From: CAWICD01 sp052267165
GTDB lineage: Bacteria > Vulcanimicrobiota > Vulcanimicrobiia > Vulcanimicrobiales > Vulcanimicrobiaceae
Reading direction: 5' to 3'
Length of the DNA: 64,000 nucleotides
Assembly: GCA_052267165.1 (NCBI GenBank)
Contig: JBKQHO010000021.1
Location: forward strand, 72,813 to 136,812
Shown here: positions 17,030-24,887 of the stretch, piece after piece
Layout: every line of letters starts with the position of its first letter
How positions within the stretch are numbered: the first letter of the stretch is position 1
Position numbers and translations under genes: made by a program
The notes under the pieces: generated by a model
Databases searched by the model: none
Seen by the model: only the letters and a program-made list of their open reading frames with translations
Told to the model about the DNA's origin: nothing

Positions 17030-17692
17030 GTGAACGTGCTCGAGCTCGATCCCGAACGCCGCCAAGCCCTGCTCGACGACGCCCGACGCATCGTCTTGGC
17101 GCGCGGCGAGCTGCTGTACACGGCCGGCGATCCGGCCGGCGACGTCTTCATCGTCGAGCGCGGACGGGTGAAGATTCTGCGGACGACGGCGAGCGGCTCG
17201 GAAGCGATCGTCGAGATCCGCAACCCCGGCGACGTTTTCGGCGAGATGATTTGGCTCGCGGAAAACGGGCGGCGCACGACGAGCGCCGTCGCGCTTGACC
17301 CGGGCGAGGTCCGCTCGCTCGACGCCGCGCTCTTCGGTCGCCGCCTCCAGGCCGACGCGAGGCTGGCGGCGACTTTCGCGCGCGGCGTGGCCGCCCGCCT
17401 GGCGGCCGCCGAACGCGAGCTAACGGAGCTCGCCGGCAAGAGCGTACCCGGCCGGCTGGTCGACCTCCTCGGGCGGCTCGCCGCCGAGCACGGCGTCCCC
17501 GAACCCGACGGCGGCGTTCGCATCGGGATGAGCTTGACCCATCAAGACTTGGCGAACTTGATCGGCACGAGTCGCGAGACGCTCACGAAAGAACTGGGCG
17601 TCCTGGCCGACGTCGGCCTGCTTCGCGTCTCGCACCGCTCGCTGGTGCTCCTGCAGCCCCAGGCCTTCCCGTTCGCCCGGCGTCGCAGCTAG
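17030..17692 (+). CDS. Crp/Fnr-family transcriptional regulator
   Basis: A 220-aa regulator with an N-terminal cyclic-nucleotide-binding-type beta barrel (residues about 15-120, GDVFIVERGRVKILR, then GDVFGEMIWL) and a C-terminal winged helix (LTHQDLANLIGTSRETLTKE). No N-terminal Cys cluster for an FNR iron-sulphur centre is visible. The Arg and Ser of a canonical cAMP pocket are not clearly kept: the segment after GEM reads IWLAENGRRTTSAVA. Effector unknown. It starts at a GTG 14 nt after the deacylase and is probably cotranscribed. Its stop overlaps the convergent DUF4126 gene by 4 nt. Confidence 0.88.
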   Translation: MNVLELDPERRQALLDDARRIVLARGELLYTAGDPAGDVFIVERGRVKILRTTASGSEAIVEIRNPGDVFGEMIWLAENGRRTTSAVALDPGEVRSLDAALFGRRLQADARLAATFARGVAARLAAAERELTELAGKSVPGRLVDLLGRLAAEHGVPEPDGGVRIGMSLTHQDLANLIGTSRETLTKELGVLADVGLLRVSHRSLVLLQPQAFPFARRRS

Positions 17693-18273
17693 GGTCGCGG
17701 GACTAGTGATCTTCGGGCGCGCGCCAGCGCCAGGTATCCGCTGCGCGCCACCAGCAGCAGCGTCAGCGTCAGCAGCGCGGCCAGCACGGCGCCGACGTAG
17801 GGAGCGACCAGCGCCAGGCCGACTCCGGCCGCGGCCGCGCCGTCCTCCGCGAGGCTGAGCAGCGGGTTGGCCATGCCCAGGGTCATCGTGGTCGACCCGG
17901 CCCGCAGCGTGGCGACGGCCGTATGAACGCCGACCGCATTGAGCGCCGCCAGCGCCATCGTCGTGCCGTCCAGCGGCGTCCCCGCGTCGGGTACGATGCT
18001 GCCGACCAGGATCGCGGCGGCAAGCGGTTTGGCCGCGAAGTGCAGCACGTGCAGCGCATGATCGACGAGCGGAAGCTTGTCGCCGAGCAGCTCGAGGAGG
18101 GCGAGCAGCGCGAGGACCGCGGTCGCTCCGTCGCTGCCCAGCGCCGCGAACGGCGTGGAAGGGTGGAGATACCCGAAGTGCATCGCGAGCGAGGCCAAGG
18201 CCAGCGTCACGAACGGCCGTAGCCCGACGCTCGTGCTAAGCGCATAGGCGGTCGCAAAGGTGGCAGCGTCCAA
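17689..18273 (-). CDS. DUF4126 membrane protein
   Basis: A 194-aa polytopic protein with about five hydrophobic segments. Features of the DUF4126 family are STSVGLRPFVTLALASLA at the N-terminus and the LLELLGDKLPLVDHALHVLH signature near residue 75, followed by KPLAAAILVGSI. Function is unknown. The TTG start at 18273 follows AAGGAG by 5 nt, an excellent ribosome site that settles the start. It lies 21 nt downstream of coaE and is probably in the same operon. No enzymatic motif is visible. Confidence 0.75.
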   Translation of the reverse strand: MDAATFATAYALSTSVGLRPFVTLALASLAMHFGYLHPSTPFAALGSDGATAVLALLALLELLGDKLPLVDHALHVLHFAAKPLAAAILVGSIVPDAGTPLDGTTMALAALNAVGVHTAVATLRAGSTTMTLGMANPLLSLAEDGAAAAGVGLALVAPYVGAVLAALLTLTLLLVARSGYLALARARRSLVPRP

Positions 18274-18294
18274 GCGGTCTCCTTTCGCGCCCTT

Positions 18295-18900
18295 CTACCG
18301 CGCCTTGGCCCCACGAGTTTCGAGCGCCCGATAGACGAGCGTGGCGCGCTCGCGCAGCTCGGCCGGCGTCCCGTCGTTGTCGATGACGTAGTCGGCCAGC
18401 TCCCGCGCCCGCGCCGGATCGATCTGAGCCCGCATGCGCCGCTCGACCTCGGCCCGGTCGAGGCCGCTGCGGGCGACGACGCGCGCGATCCGCGTTTGGG
18501 GCGGCGCAACGACCAGCACGTTGACCTGGCAGCGCCGGTAGAGCTCAGTCTCGAAGAGGAGCGGTACTTCGTGCACGACGATTTGGTCCGGCGCGGCGCT
18601 CGCTTCGAGCTCGTCGCCGAGCCGCCGCACCAGCGGGTGGACGATCGCGTTTAGCTCGTCGAGCTGACGAAGATCGGCGAAAACGATGGCCGAAAGCGCG
18701 GCCCGGTCGAGACTCCCGTCGGGGTGCAGCGCCTGCGGCCAGCGCGGCGCGATTCGCGCCAGCCCCTCGCTGCCCGGCGCGACGGCGAGGCGGGCCAATT
18801 CGTCGGCGTCGACGACCAGCGCGCCGAGCTCCGCGAAGATGTCGGCGACGGCGCTCTTTCCCGATCCGATCCCGCCGGTCAAGCCGGCCCGCAAACGCAC
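18295..18900 (-). CDS. coaE: dephospho-CoA kinase
   Basis: A 201-aa P-loop kinase phosphorylating dephospho-CoA, the last CoA step. GLTGGIGSGKSAVADIF gives the P-loop at the N-terminus, DADELAR the substrate region, VHPLVRR and VHEVPLLFET further conserved blocks, then RSGLDRAEVERRMRAQ for the lid and YVIDNDG. GTG at 18900 is chosen: GGGAG precedes it by 4-5 nt and it lies downstream of a hairpin at 18925-18944. An upstream ATG at 18933 would start inside that hairpin. Family length normal. Confidence 0.94.
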   Translation of the reverse strand: MRLRAGLTGGIGSGKSAVADIFAELGALVVDADELARLAVAPGSEGLARIAPRWPQALHPDGSLDRAALSAIVFADLRQLDELNAIVHPLVRRLGDELEASAAPDQIVVHEVPLLFETELYRRCQVNVLVVAPPQTRIARVVARSGLDRAEVERRMRAQIDPARARELADYVIDNDGTPAELRERATLVYRALETRGAKAR

Positions 18901-18924
18901 GCAGCTCCCTTCGCCAACGGGAAA

Positions 18925-18944
18925 GGCCGGCATTGCTGCCGGCC
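18925..18944 (-). terminator. hairpin between rpsA and coaE
   Basis: GGCCGGCA, TTGC loop, TGCCGGCC: a perfect 8-bp stem with a 4-nt loop, 28 nt after the rpsA stop on the minus strand. It is followed by only a short T run (CCTTTCCC), so termination would be partial at most. It may instead set the ratio of rpsA to coaE expression or protect the rpsA message end. Confidence 0.45.
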
Positions 18945-18972
18945 CTCGCTAACGATATCGATCGGACCGGAC

Positions 18973-20127
18973 CTATTCGACGACGGGTTCCAGCGCCTCG
19001 CCGATCGTTCCGACGTCGCCCTCGACGACGTACTCGGCGAACTCCTCGGGCGGAATGTCGGCGACGTGCTGGATCGACGCCGTGATCCGGCGCGTCGAAT
19101 GGTTGATGGTCAGCAGCGTGACCTCGACCTCTTGGCCCGGGCTGTACGGAACCGACGGATCGAACTCGCCCTTCGGAACCATCGCGAGCACGCCCGGGAT
19201 GATCTCGACCAGCAGGTAGTTCGGCGTGACCTTGACGATCTGCGCGATGAGGCGCTGGCTCTCGACCAGCTTGTCGGCATGCTCGACCCATGGATCGGGC
19301 AGCGCGTGCTTGAGCGAGAGCGAGACCTTCTTGGCGTCCGGGTCGAACTTCATCACTTCGACCTGCACCACGTCGCCGATCTTGACGACCTCGCTCGGAT
19401 GCTTGATCCGCGCGTACGACAGCTCGCTGTTGTGGATCAGGCCGTCGATGCCGCCGAGGTCGACGAATGCGCCGAACTCGGCCAGCCGCACGACCACGCC
19501 TTCGCGAATCTGTCCGACGGCGAGCGTGCCGAGCAGTTCGGACTTCTTGGCGTTGAGCTCTTCCTCGAGCACCAAGCGCTGCGAAAGCACGACGCGGTGG
19601 CGCTTGTGATCGAGGTCGATCACTTTGAGGCGCAGATGCTTGCCGACGAGCTCGTCGAGATTGCCGACGGGCTGACGGCGGATCTGCGAGGCGGGCACGA
19701 AACCGCGCATGCCGAGGTCGACCAGGACGCCGCCCTTGACGACTTGCGTGACGGTCGCTTCGATGACTTCGTCGTTCTCGTGCGCCTTGATGACCTTTTC
19801 CCACGTCTTCAGCGCCCGCGCCCGGCGCTCGGAGAGGTAGAGCGTCCCCTCGTCGTCGATGCGGTGGATCATCACTTCGAGCTTGTCGCCGACCTTGAGT
19901 TCCTTTGGATCGACGGCGAGCGACAGTTCGCGGAAGCTCAGAAAGCCTTCGGACTTACCTCCGATATCGACGAGCAACTCGTCCTGGTACTTGGCCACGA
20001 TTACGCCGGTGAGGACCTGTCCCTCGTCGAGAACCTTCAGGCTCTCTTCGTACAGGCGCTGCTCGAGCGCAAGCTGGTCTTCGAGTTCTTCCGTCGGCTG
20101 CGACGGTGCGATGTCGGTGGTAGTAAT
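18973..20127 (-). CDS. rpsA: 30S ribosomal protein S1 (four S1 domains), apparent ATT start
   Basis: An S1-type RNA-binding protein that helps mRNA onto the small subunit. Four OB-fold repeats are visible: GQVLTGVIVAKYQDELLVDI (domain 1), EATVTQVVKGGVLVDLGMRG (2), VVVRLAEFGAFVDLGGIDG (3) and AQIVKVTPNYLLVEI (4). A GTG at 19998 would cut off the first strand of domain 1, so the true start is upstream. In frame no ATG, GTG or TTG exists before stop codons near 20155. ATT at 20127 follows AAAGGGG by 6 nt and gives ITTTDIAPSQPTEE, 384 aa. Either ATT is used, as in some infC genes, or a base differs here. E. coli S1 has six domains; four is common elsewhere. Confidence 0.85.
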   Translation of the reverse strand: MTTTDIAPSQPTEELEDQLALEQRLYEESLKVLDEGQVLTGVIVAKYQDELLVDIGGKSEGFLSFRELSLAVDPKELKVGDKLEVMIHRIDDEGTLYLSERRARALKTWEKVIKAHENDEVIEATVTQVVKGGVLVDLGMRGFVPASQIRRQPVGNLDELVGKHLRLKVIDLDHKRHRVVLSQRLVLEEELNAKKSELLGTLAVGQIREGVVVRLAEFGAFVDLGGIDGLIHNSELSYARIKHPSEVVKIGDVVQVEVMKFDPDAKKVSLSLKHALPDPWVEHADKLVESQRLIAQIVKVTPNYLLVEIIPGVLAMVPKGEFDPSVPYSPGQEVEVTLLTINHSTRRITASIQHVADIPPEEFAEYVVEGDVGTIGEALEPVVE

Positions 20128-20223
20128 ACGCGTCCCCTTTACTCGTGCGCCGGATCACTATTCGTCCGGTCACACCCCCGCGCTTTGCGCAGTTCCTCGG
20201 TCACGAGGCAGATCTTGTAGTAG

Positions 20224-21039
20224 TCATCGGCGCTGGCAGGCCCGGCACCACCAGGTGCCACGCTGAGCCAGAACCGTTCTGACGATCGGACGCGCGCAGC
20301 GCGCGCAACCCAAACCGTCTCGACCATATACCTTCAGTTCATTTTGGAAGCCGCCCCGTAAGCCCTCGGCGTCGACGTAGTCGTCCACGCTTGTTCCCCG
20401 CATCTCGACCGCGTGCCGCAGCACGCTGCCGATCGATTGGTGTAGGCGTTGCCGAGCCTGTCGGGAGAGTGTCCCGGCGGGAGTGGTCGGACGAATCCTC
20501 GCCTCCCACAGCGCCTCGCAGGCGTAGATGTTGCCGATGCCCGCAATGCGGCGCTGGTCGAGCAAGAAGACCTTGATGGGGGTGGTCCGCCCGTCCAACA
20601 GGCTTGAGAATCGCTCGAAAGAGAAATCCCCCGAGAGAGGCTCAACACCGATATCAGCAGCCCACGGTTCTTCAGGCCCGAACAGGCGCATCCTGCCGAA
20701 CTGCCGGACGTCTGCGAAGCAAAGCCGCAGGCCGTCCCGGAACGTCAGCAGGACGGTGGTATACGGCTCAGGCTCCCTCGTTCCCGCGGGCTGGACGATC
20801 AGCCGCCCGGTCATCCTGAGATGAACGGCGAGCTGCTGTCCGGAGCCGAGCCGGACGACCACGAACTTCCCCCGCCGACCGACGCCTTCGACCGTTTCTC
20901 CGCGGAGGGCCCGCACGAACCGCTCGGGTTCGGGGGCGACCACCTTGCGGAGGGCAACGGTCGCGTCGTCGATCGTCCGGCCGGAGATCGCGTTCGCGAG
21001 CCCGCGGGCGATCGTCTCGACCTCGGGAAGCTCGGGCAC
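20224..21039 (-). CDS. mutM: formamidopyrimidine-DNA glycosylase (Fpg/MutM)
   Basis: A 271-aa bifunctional glycosylase and AP lyase removing 8-oxoguanine. It opens PELPEVETIARGL, where Pro2 and Glu3 are the catalytic residues after Met removal, so the GTG at 21039 is the true start; upstream frame belongs to the decayed neighbour. GRRGKF holds the conserved lysine loop, GIGNIYACEALW the helix-two-turn-helix, and the C-terminal zinc finger is CARC followed by CRAC. Length normal. It sits between polA-linked genes and rpsA, a frequent polA-mutM-coaE neighbourhood. Confidence 0.97.
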   Translation of the reverse strand: MPELPEVETIARGLANAISGRTIDDATVALRKVVAPEPERFVRALRGETVEGVGRRGKFVVVRLGSGQQLAVHLRMTGRLIVQPAGTREPEPYTTVLLTFRDGLRLCFADVRQFGRMRLFGPEEPWAADIGVEPLSGDFSFERFSSLLDGRTTPIKVFLLDQRRIAGIGNIYACEALWEARIRPTTPAGTLSRQARQRLHQSIGSVLRHAVEMRGTSVDDYVDAEGLRGGFQNELKVYGRDGLGCARCARPIVRTVLAQRGTWWCRACQRR

Positions 21040-21111
21040 GTCACCGGCTTCAGACCTCGCACCGGTTGCAATGGTTTCACCGGCCGCGAGCATTTTGGCG
21101 GCCAGGCTCGG

Positions 21112-21569
21112 CTAGCGCAGCAACGTTTCGGCCCGTACCGGCACGGAGAAGAGGTAGCCTTGCGCCGTGTCGCAGCCGAGAACTCGAGCAAGCGAGCTTG
21201 CGCCTCCGTTTCGACGCCCTTGGCCGAGGTCTCGAGGCCAAGGGCCCGCGCCATCCCGATGATGGCCCGCACGAGCAGACCGCTGAAGCGCGGATCGGCC
21301 AGCGTATCGTGCACCAGCGTGATGCCGCCCTTGCTGCGCGCCCGTTCGCAGAGCAGGGGACTGCGGCCGAATTCGCGCGCTTCGCTTCCGCACGACGAGA
21401 GCGTTCGGAGATGCTTGCCCCCGACGAGCGCGATCGCCGCGCCGGGAACGTCATAAGACCGGGCGACTAAACGCGTCAGCTCGTCGAAGATCGCTTCCGG
21501 CCTCGCGTCGAGGACGGCTAGACTCTGCAACGTCTCTACCCGCCGGTCGTCACGCTCGCGCTCAAGCAC
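21112..21569 (-). pseudogene. decayed GAF-(GGDEF)-EAL signalling gene: internal deletion plus frameshift
   Basis: The frame begins at GTG 21569 with a strong ribosome site (GAGGGAG, 6 nt) and encodes a GAF-like domain, starting LQSLAVLDARPEAIFDELTR and ending near TLADPRFSGLL. It then passes directly into the last third of an EAL c-di-GMP phosphodiesterase domain (IIGMARALGLE, KGVETEAQARLLE). The middle, where GGDEF and the EAL catalytic residues should be, is missing. After LLE the frame is lost; one base back it resumes as LGCDTAQGYLFSVPVRAETL and ends at a TAG (21114-21112). So two lesions exist. The first frame reads on into mutM without sense. Confidence 0.75.
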
Positions 21570-21599
21570 GCTACGCTCCCTCTGTTGAGCTTACTTGCC

Positions 21600-21617
21600 T
21601 CTCGCGCAAGCGCGAGA
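21600..21617. repeat. short palindrome upstream of the GAF/EAL remnant
   Basis: TCTCGCGC, AA, GCGCGAGA: a perfect 8-bp inverted repeat 30 nt upstream of the decayed gene's start. It could be an operator-like site or a weak hairpin at the end of the DUF192 transcript; nothing else supports a choice. Confidence 0.4.
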
Positions 21618-21648
21618 CGCAATGAACCCCTCTCGACTCCCATCGGCG

Positions 21649-21701
21649 ATTGCCGGCCGAACTGGAGTCAAAGTGTGATCCAAAGCGGGCCGGCCGGCAA
21701 T
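21649..21701 (-). terminator. long-loop inverted repeat after the DUF192 gene
   Basis: ATTGCCGGCCG (21649-21659) is perfectly complementary to CGGCCGGCAAT (21691-21701), an 11-bp stem around a 31-nt loop. It begins at the DUF192 stop codon on the minus strand. No T run follows, so it is either a Rho-independent-like structure of low efficiency, an mRNA 3'-end stabiliser, or a repeat element of the chromosome. Confidence 0.35.
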
Positions 21702-22255
21702 TAAAGCGCTTTAACAGGAGGAATAAACAAGCGACTCCCCTTGACGATCCCGAAAACTGCCGCTTGGCCGGCACTCAACTCGAGCACGAAACGTCCGCGC
21801 CCCGCGCGCCGGGCAACCCGCTCGTCGGGCGTCTGCAGCGTCGAGGCCGGAACGTCGCTCGCGATGCTGCGCACCGTCCCATCGCTCGCGACCCAAATCA
21901 AGTCGAGCGGAATCAGGGTGCGCTTCATCCAGAAATCTTGTTGGTCGTCGTCTTCGAAGACGAAGAGCATGCCGGCCGCGGGCTGCATGTGCGTGACGCA
22001 CATCAGGCCGAGCTCGCGCGTCGTCTCGTCGGCCGCAACGGCCATGCGCAGGGTCACCTGGTCGTTGCGCACGTCGACGATCGGCAGCGGCGTGCCGGCG
22101 CTGCGCTGCGCCGTTCCCGCCAGGATCTCCGCCGGAAGCCGTTGGTTCGCGCAGGCCGTCGTCGCGGGCGCCGGCGGTGCAGTCGCCGCGCGCGACGCGC
22201 CGCTCCCAAGGAGCAGCACGCCGAGCACGCTAAGCCGTAAAAGGCTCGACGTCAT
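21701..22255 (-). CDS. DUF192-family secreted protein
   Basis: A 184-aa protein with an N-terminal signal peptide (LLRLSVLGVLLLGSGASRAA). The DUF192 domain follows at about residues 60-180: TTRELGLMCVTHMQPAAGML, then FWMKRTLIPLDLIWV and the C-terminal FVLELSAGQAAVFGIVKG. The family is found outside the cytoplasm and has no established reaction. The ATG at 22255 overlaps the end of polA by 26 nt, so translation is likely coupled; a functional link to polymerase is not implied. Confidence 0.85.
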   Translation of the reverse strand: MTSSLLRLSVLGVLLLGSGASRAATAPPAPATTACANQRLPAEILAGTAQRSAGTPLPIVDVRNDQVTLRMAVAADETTRELGLMCVTHMQPAAGMLFVFEDDDQQDFWMKRTLIPLDLIWVASDGTVRSIASDVPASTLQTPDERVARRAGRGRFVLELSAGQAAVFGIVKGSRLFIPPVKAL

Positions 22256-24887
22256 ACCAGGTGTGCCCTCTCTTCAAGGTCACGTCGATCGGAACGGAGA
22301 GCTCGAGCGCGTGCTCGAGCTCGTGCTTCACGAGCGCGGCGACCCGCTCGAGCTGTTCGGCCGCCAGCTCGAAGATCAGCTCGTCGTGGATCTGCAGCAG
22401 CATCTGCGCATCCACGTTCTGCGCCCGCAACGCGCGGTCGACACGCACCATCGCCAGCTTCATGAGATCGGCGGCGCTGCCTTGCATCGGCGCGTTGGTC
22501 GCCTCGCGCTCGGCCGCCGAGCGCAGCGCGTAGTTGCGCGCTCGCAGGTCGGGCATGTAACGGCGCCGGCCCAAAATCGTCTCGACGTAGCCGTGCTCGC
22601 GGCCGAACTCGAGGTTCTTCTCGATCCAATCGCGGACGCGCGGGAAGCGCGCGAAATAGGCGTCGGTCATGGCCCGGGCTTCGATGCGCTCGATCTCCAA
22701 GCGTTGCGCCAAACCGAAATCGGACATCCCGTAGAGCAAGCCGAAGTTGACCGACTTAGCGATACGGCGCTGGTTGGGCGTCACCTCGCCGGTGACGATT
22801 CCGAAAATGCCGCGCGCGGTGACGTCGTGAATGTCCTCGCCGTGCCGGAAAGCCTCGCGCATCACCTCGTCGCCCGAGAGGTGCGCCATGATGCGCAGCT
22901 CGATCTGGCTGTAGTCGGCGGCGAGCAACAGGCGCGACGGATCGGGCGCGACGAACGCGCGCCGGATGCGCCGGCCGAGCTCGGTGCGAACGGGAATGTT
23001 CTGCAGATTGGGATTGGTCGAAGAGAGCCGGCCCGTCGCGGTCGCCGTTTGGTTGAAGACCGTGCGCAGGCGGCCGTCCGAGCCCACGAGCTTGGGGATG
23101 ACGTCGATGTAGGTGTTCTTGAGCTTGGTGACCTCGCGAAACTCGAGGACCTTGGCGACGATCTCGAACTGGCGCGCGAGCGGCTGCAGCACCTCGATGC
23201 CTGTCGCCCAGCCCGTCTTGGTGCGGCCGCCGTTCGGCAGCTCGAGCTTCTGGAAGAGGATCGTTCCAAGCTGCTGGGGCGAACCGATGTTGAAATTCTC
23301 GCCGGCCAGCGACCAGATCTCTTCTTGCAGCCGCGTCACCGCCGCGTCGACTTCCTGCGAGAGGTCGCGCAGCGCCTCGACGTCGATCGCGATGCCGCAC
23401 GCTTCCATTGCGGCCAGGATGGAGACCAGCGGCAGCTCGACGTCGTCGTACAGCGCGAGCTGATTGCGATGTCCCAAACGGTCGCGCAAGACCGCCGCCA
23501 ATTGCAGCGCCGCGTCGGCGTGGGCGGCCGCATCCGGCGGCAAACGTTTGGCGAGATATTCACCGACGGCATCTTCGAGCGCGGCATACGTTCGCGACGG
23601 ATTCAGCAGGTGCGCGGCGACCATCGTGTCGTCAGCCAAACGCGCCGCGGAGAGACCCTCTGCCCGAAGTGCTGCGTCGAGCGCCTTGCCGTCATGCGCG
23701 ACGATCCGCCCATCGCGCAGCAGCGTCGCGAAGGCACTCCGCACGTTGGGATAGCCGAGCGCGATGCTCCGAAACGCCAGCCCCGTCCCGGGCTCGGCGG
23801 CTGCGCCTACTTCTCCGTCGCCGCGTAGCGCCAGCGCCGCGCGCTCGCTCTGCGCCAGCCCGGCGAGCTGACCCGCCAGCAGCTCGAACTCGGGCGGATC
23901 GGCCGACGGCAGAAAGGAACGGTAGTCGCCGCGGACGAGCTCCGCATCGTCGCTTGCGAAGAGCGTCGCGTCGTCCCTGGGAACGGGCAGCTTGGCGAGC
24001 AATCCTTTGAATTCGAGGTCGCGGTAGAGGACGTACAGATCTTCGACCGGCGGCTGCGTGAAGCGCGCGTCTTCCCAGGGGATCGTCACGTCGAGATCGC
24101 GCTCAATCACCGAGACGTCGCGGCAGCGGCGCGCGATCTCAGCGTGCTCGCGCAGCAGCGCCTCGAGCTTCGGCGTGCCGGCGCGCGACGGATCTTCCAG
24201 CAAGGCGTCGAGCGAGCCGGCCGTCTTGAGCAGTTTGATCGCGGTCTTCTCGCCGATGCCCGGGACGCCGGGCAGATTGTCGGAGGGATCGCCCTTGAGT
24301 CCGCGATAGTCGGCGAGCTGCGCGGGCGCGAGCTCGTAGCGCGCGCGAACCGCGTCGAGGTCGTAGCGCACGAGGCCGCCCATTCGCTGGCGCACCAGCA
24401 CCAGCGTGCGTTCGTCGACGATCTGCAGCAGATCGTTGTCGCCCGTGACGACGAGCGTGGTTTCGCCCGCCTCTTCGGCCTGACGCGCGAGCGTGGCGAT
24501 CACGTCGTCGGCCTCTTCGCCTTCCATCTCCAGCATTGGAATGCGATAAGCGGCGAGGATGCGCCGCACCAACGCAAACTGCGAGCGCAGATCGTCGGGC
24601 ATCGCTTCGCGCTGCGCCTTGTAGGCCGCGAAGGTCGCGACGCGCGCCGCCGGCAGACCCGCATCGAAGCAGGCGATGAGATGGGTCGGCTTCTCGTCGG
24701 CGATCAGCTTCGTCAGCGTCGTCGTGAAGACGAGCGCCGCTTCGATTCGCATCCCGCGCGAGGTCGTCAACGGACGGTCCTTCATCGCGAAGAAGGCCGC
24801 GTAGACCAGCGCGTGCGAGTCGAGCAGCATGAGTCGCGCGGTCCCGCGCGGCGGCGCCTCGCCGCCGGTCTGCTCCACCGTCTTCAT
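22230..24887 (-). CDS. polA: DNA polymerase I, proofreading domain apparently inactive
   Basis: An 885-aa family A polymerase for Okazaki-fragment processing and repair. Residues about 15-290 form the 5'-3' nuclease (LLDSHALVYAAFF, EEADDVIATLA, TGDNDLLQ, GVPGIGEKTA). The polymerase has motif A LAADYSQIELRIMAHLS, motif B RRIAKSVNFGLLYGMSDFG and motif C LLQIHDELIFE. The middle domain lacks the DxE of exo motif I (ALALRGDGEVG there instead) and reads HDGKALDAAL where NxxxD is expected, so proofreading is probably lost, as in Taq and Bacillus enzymes. The ATG overlaps the upstream stop as ATGA. Confidence 0.97.
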   Translation of the reverse strand: MKTVEQTGGEAPPRGTARLMLLDSHALVYAAFFAMKDRPLTTSRGMRIEAALVFTTTLTKLIADEKPTHLIACFDAGLPAARVATFAAYKAQREAMPDDLRSQFALVRRILAAYRIPMLEMEGEEADDVIATLARQAEEAGETTLVVTGDNDLLQIVDERTLVLVRQRMGGLVRYDLDAVRARYELAPAQLADYRGLKGDPSDNLPGVPGIGEKTAIKLLKTAGSLDALLEDPSRAGTPKLEALLREHAEIARRCRDVSVIERDLDVTIPWEDARFTQPPVEDLYVLYRDLEFKGLLAKLPVPRDDATLFASDDAELVRGDYRSFLPSADPPEFELLAGQLAGLAQSERAALALRGDGEVGAAAEPGTGLAFRSIALGYPNVRSAFATLLRDGRIVAHDGKALDAALRAEGLSAARLADDTMVAAHLLNPSRTYAALEDAVGEYLAKRLPPDAAAHADAALQLAAVLRDRLGHRNQLALYDDVELPLVSILAAMEACGIAIDVEALRDLSQEVDAAVTRLQEEIWSLAGENFNIGSPQQLGTILFQKLELPNGGRTKTGWATGIEVLQPLARQFEIVAKVLEFREVTKLKNTYIDVIPKLVGSDGRLRTVFNQTATATGRLSSTNPNLQNIPVRTELGRRIRRAFVAPDPSRLLLAADYSQIELRIMAHLSGDEVMREAFRHGEDIHDVTARGIFGIVTGEVTPNQRRIAKSVNFGLLYGMSDFGLAQRLEIERIEARAMTDAYFARFPRVRDWIEKNLEFGREHGYVETILGRRRYMPDLRARNYALRSAAEREATNAPMQGSAADLMKLAMVRVDRALRAQNVDAQMLLQIHDELIFELAAEQLERVAALVKHELEHALELSVPIDVTLKRGHTWYDVEPFTA

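Noticed and set aside
18973..19998. rpsA starting at GTG 19998
   Set aside because: It would remove the first beta strand of S1 domain 1 (GQVLTGVI), which is present just upstream in the same frame.
20139..20327. 62-codon minus frame between mutM and rpsA
   Set aside because: Mostly inside mutM in another phase; the only unique part is about 30 residues without a motif.
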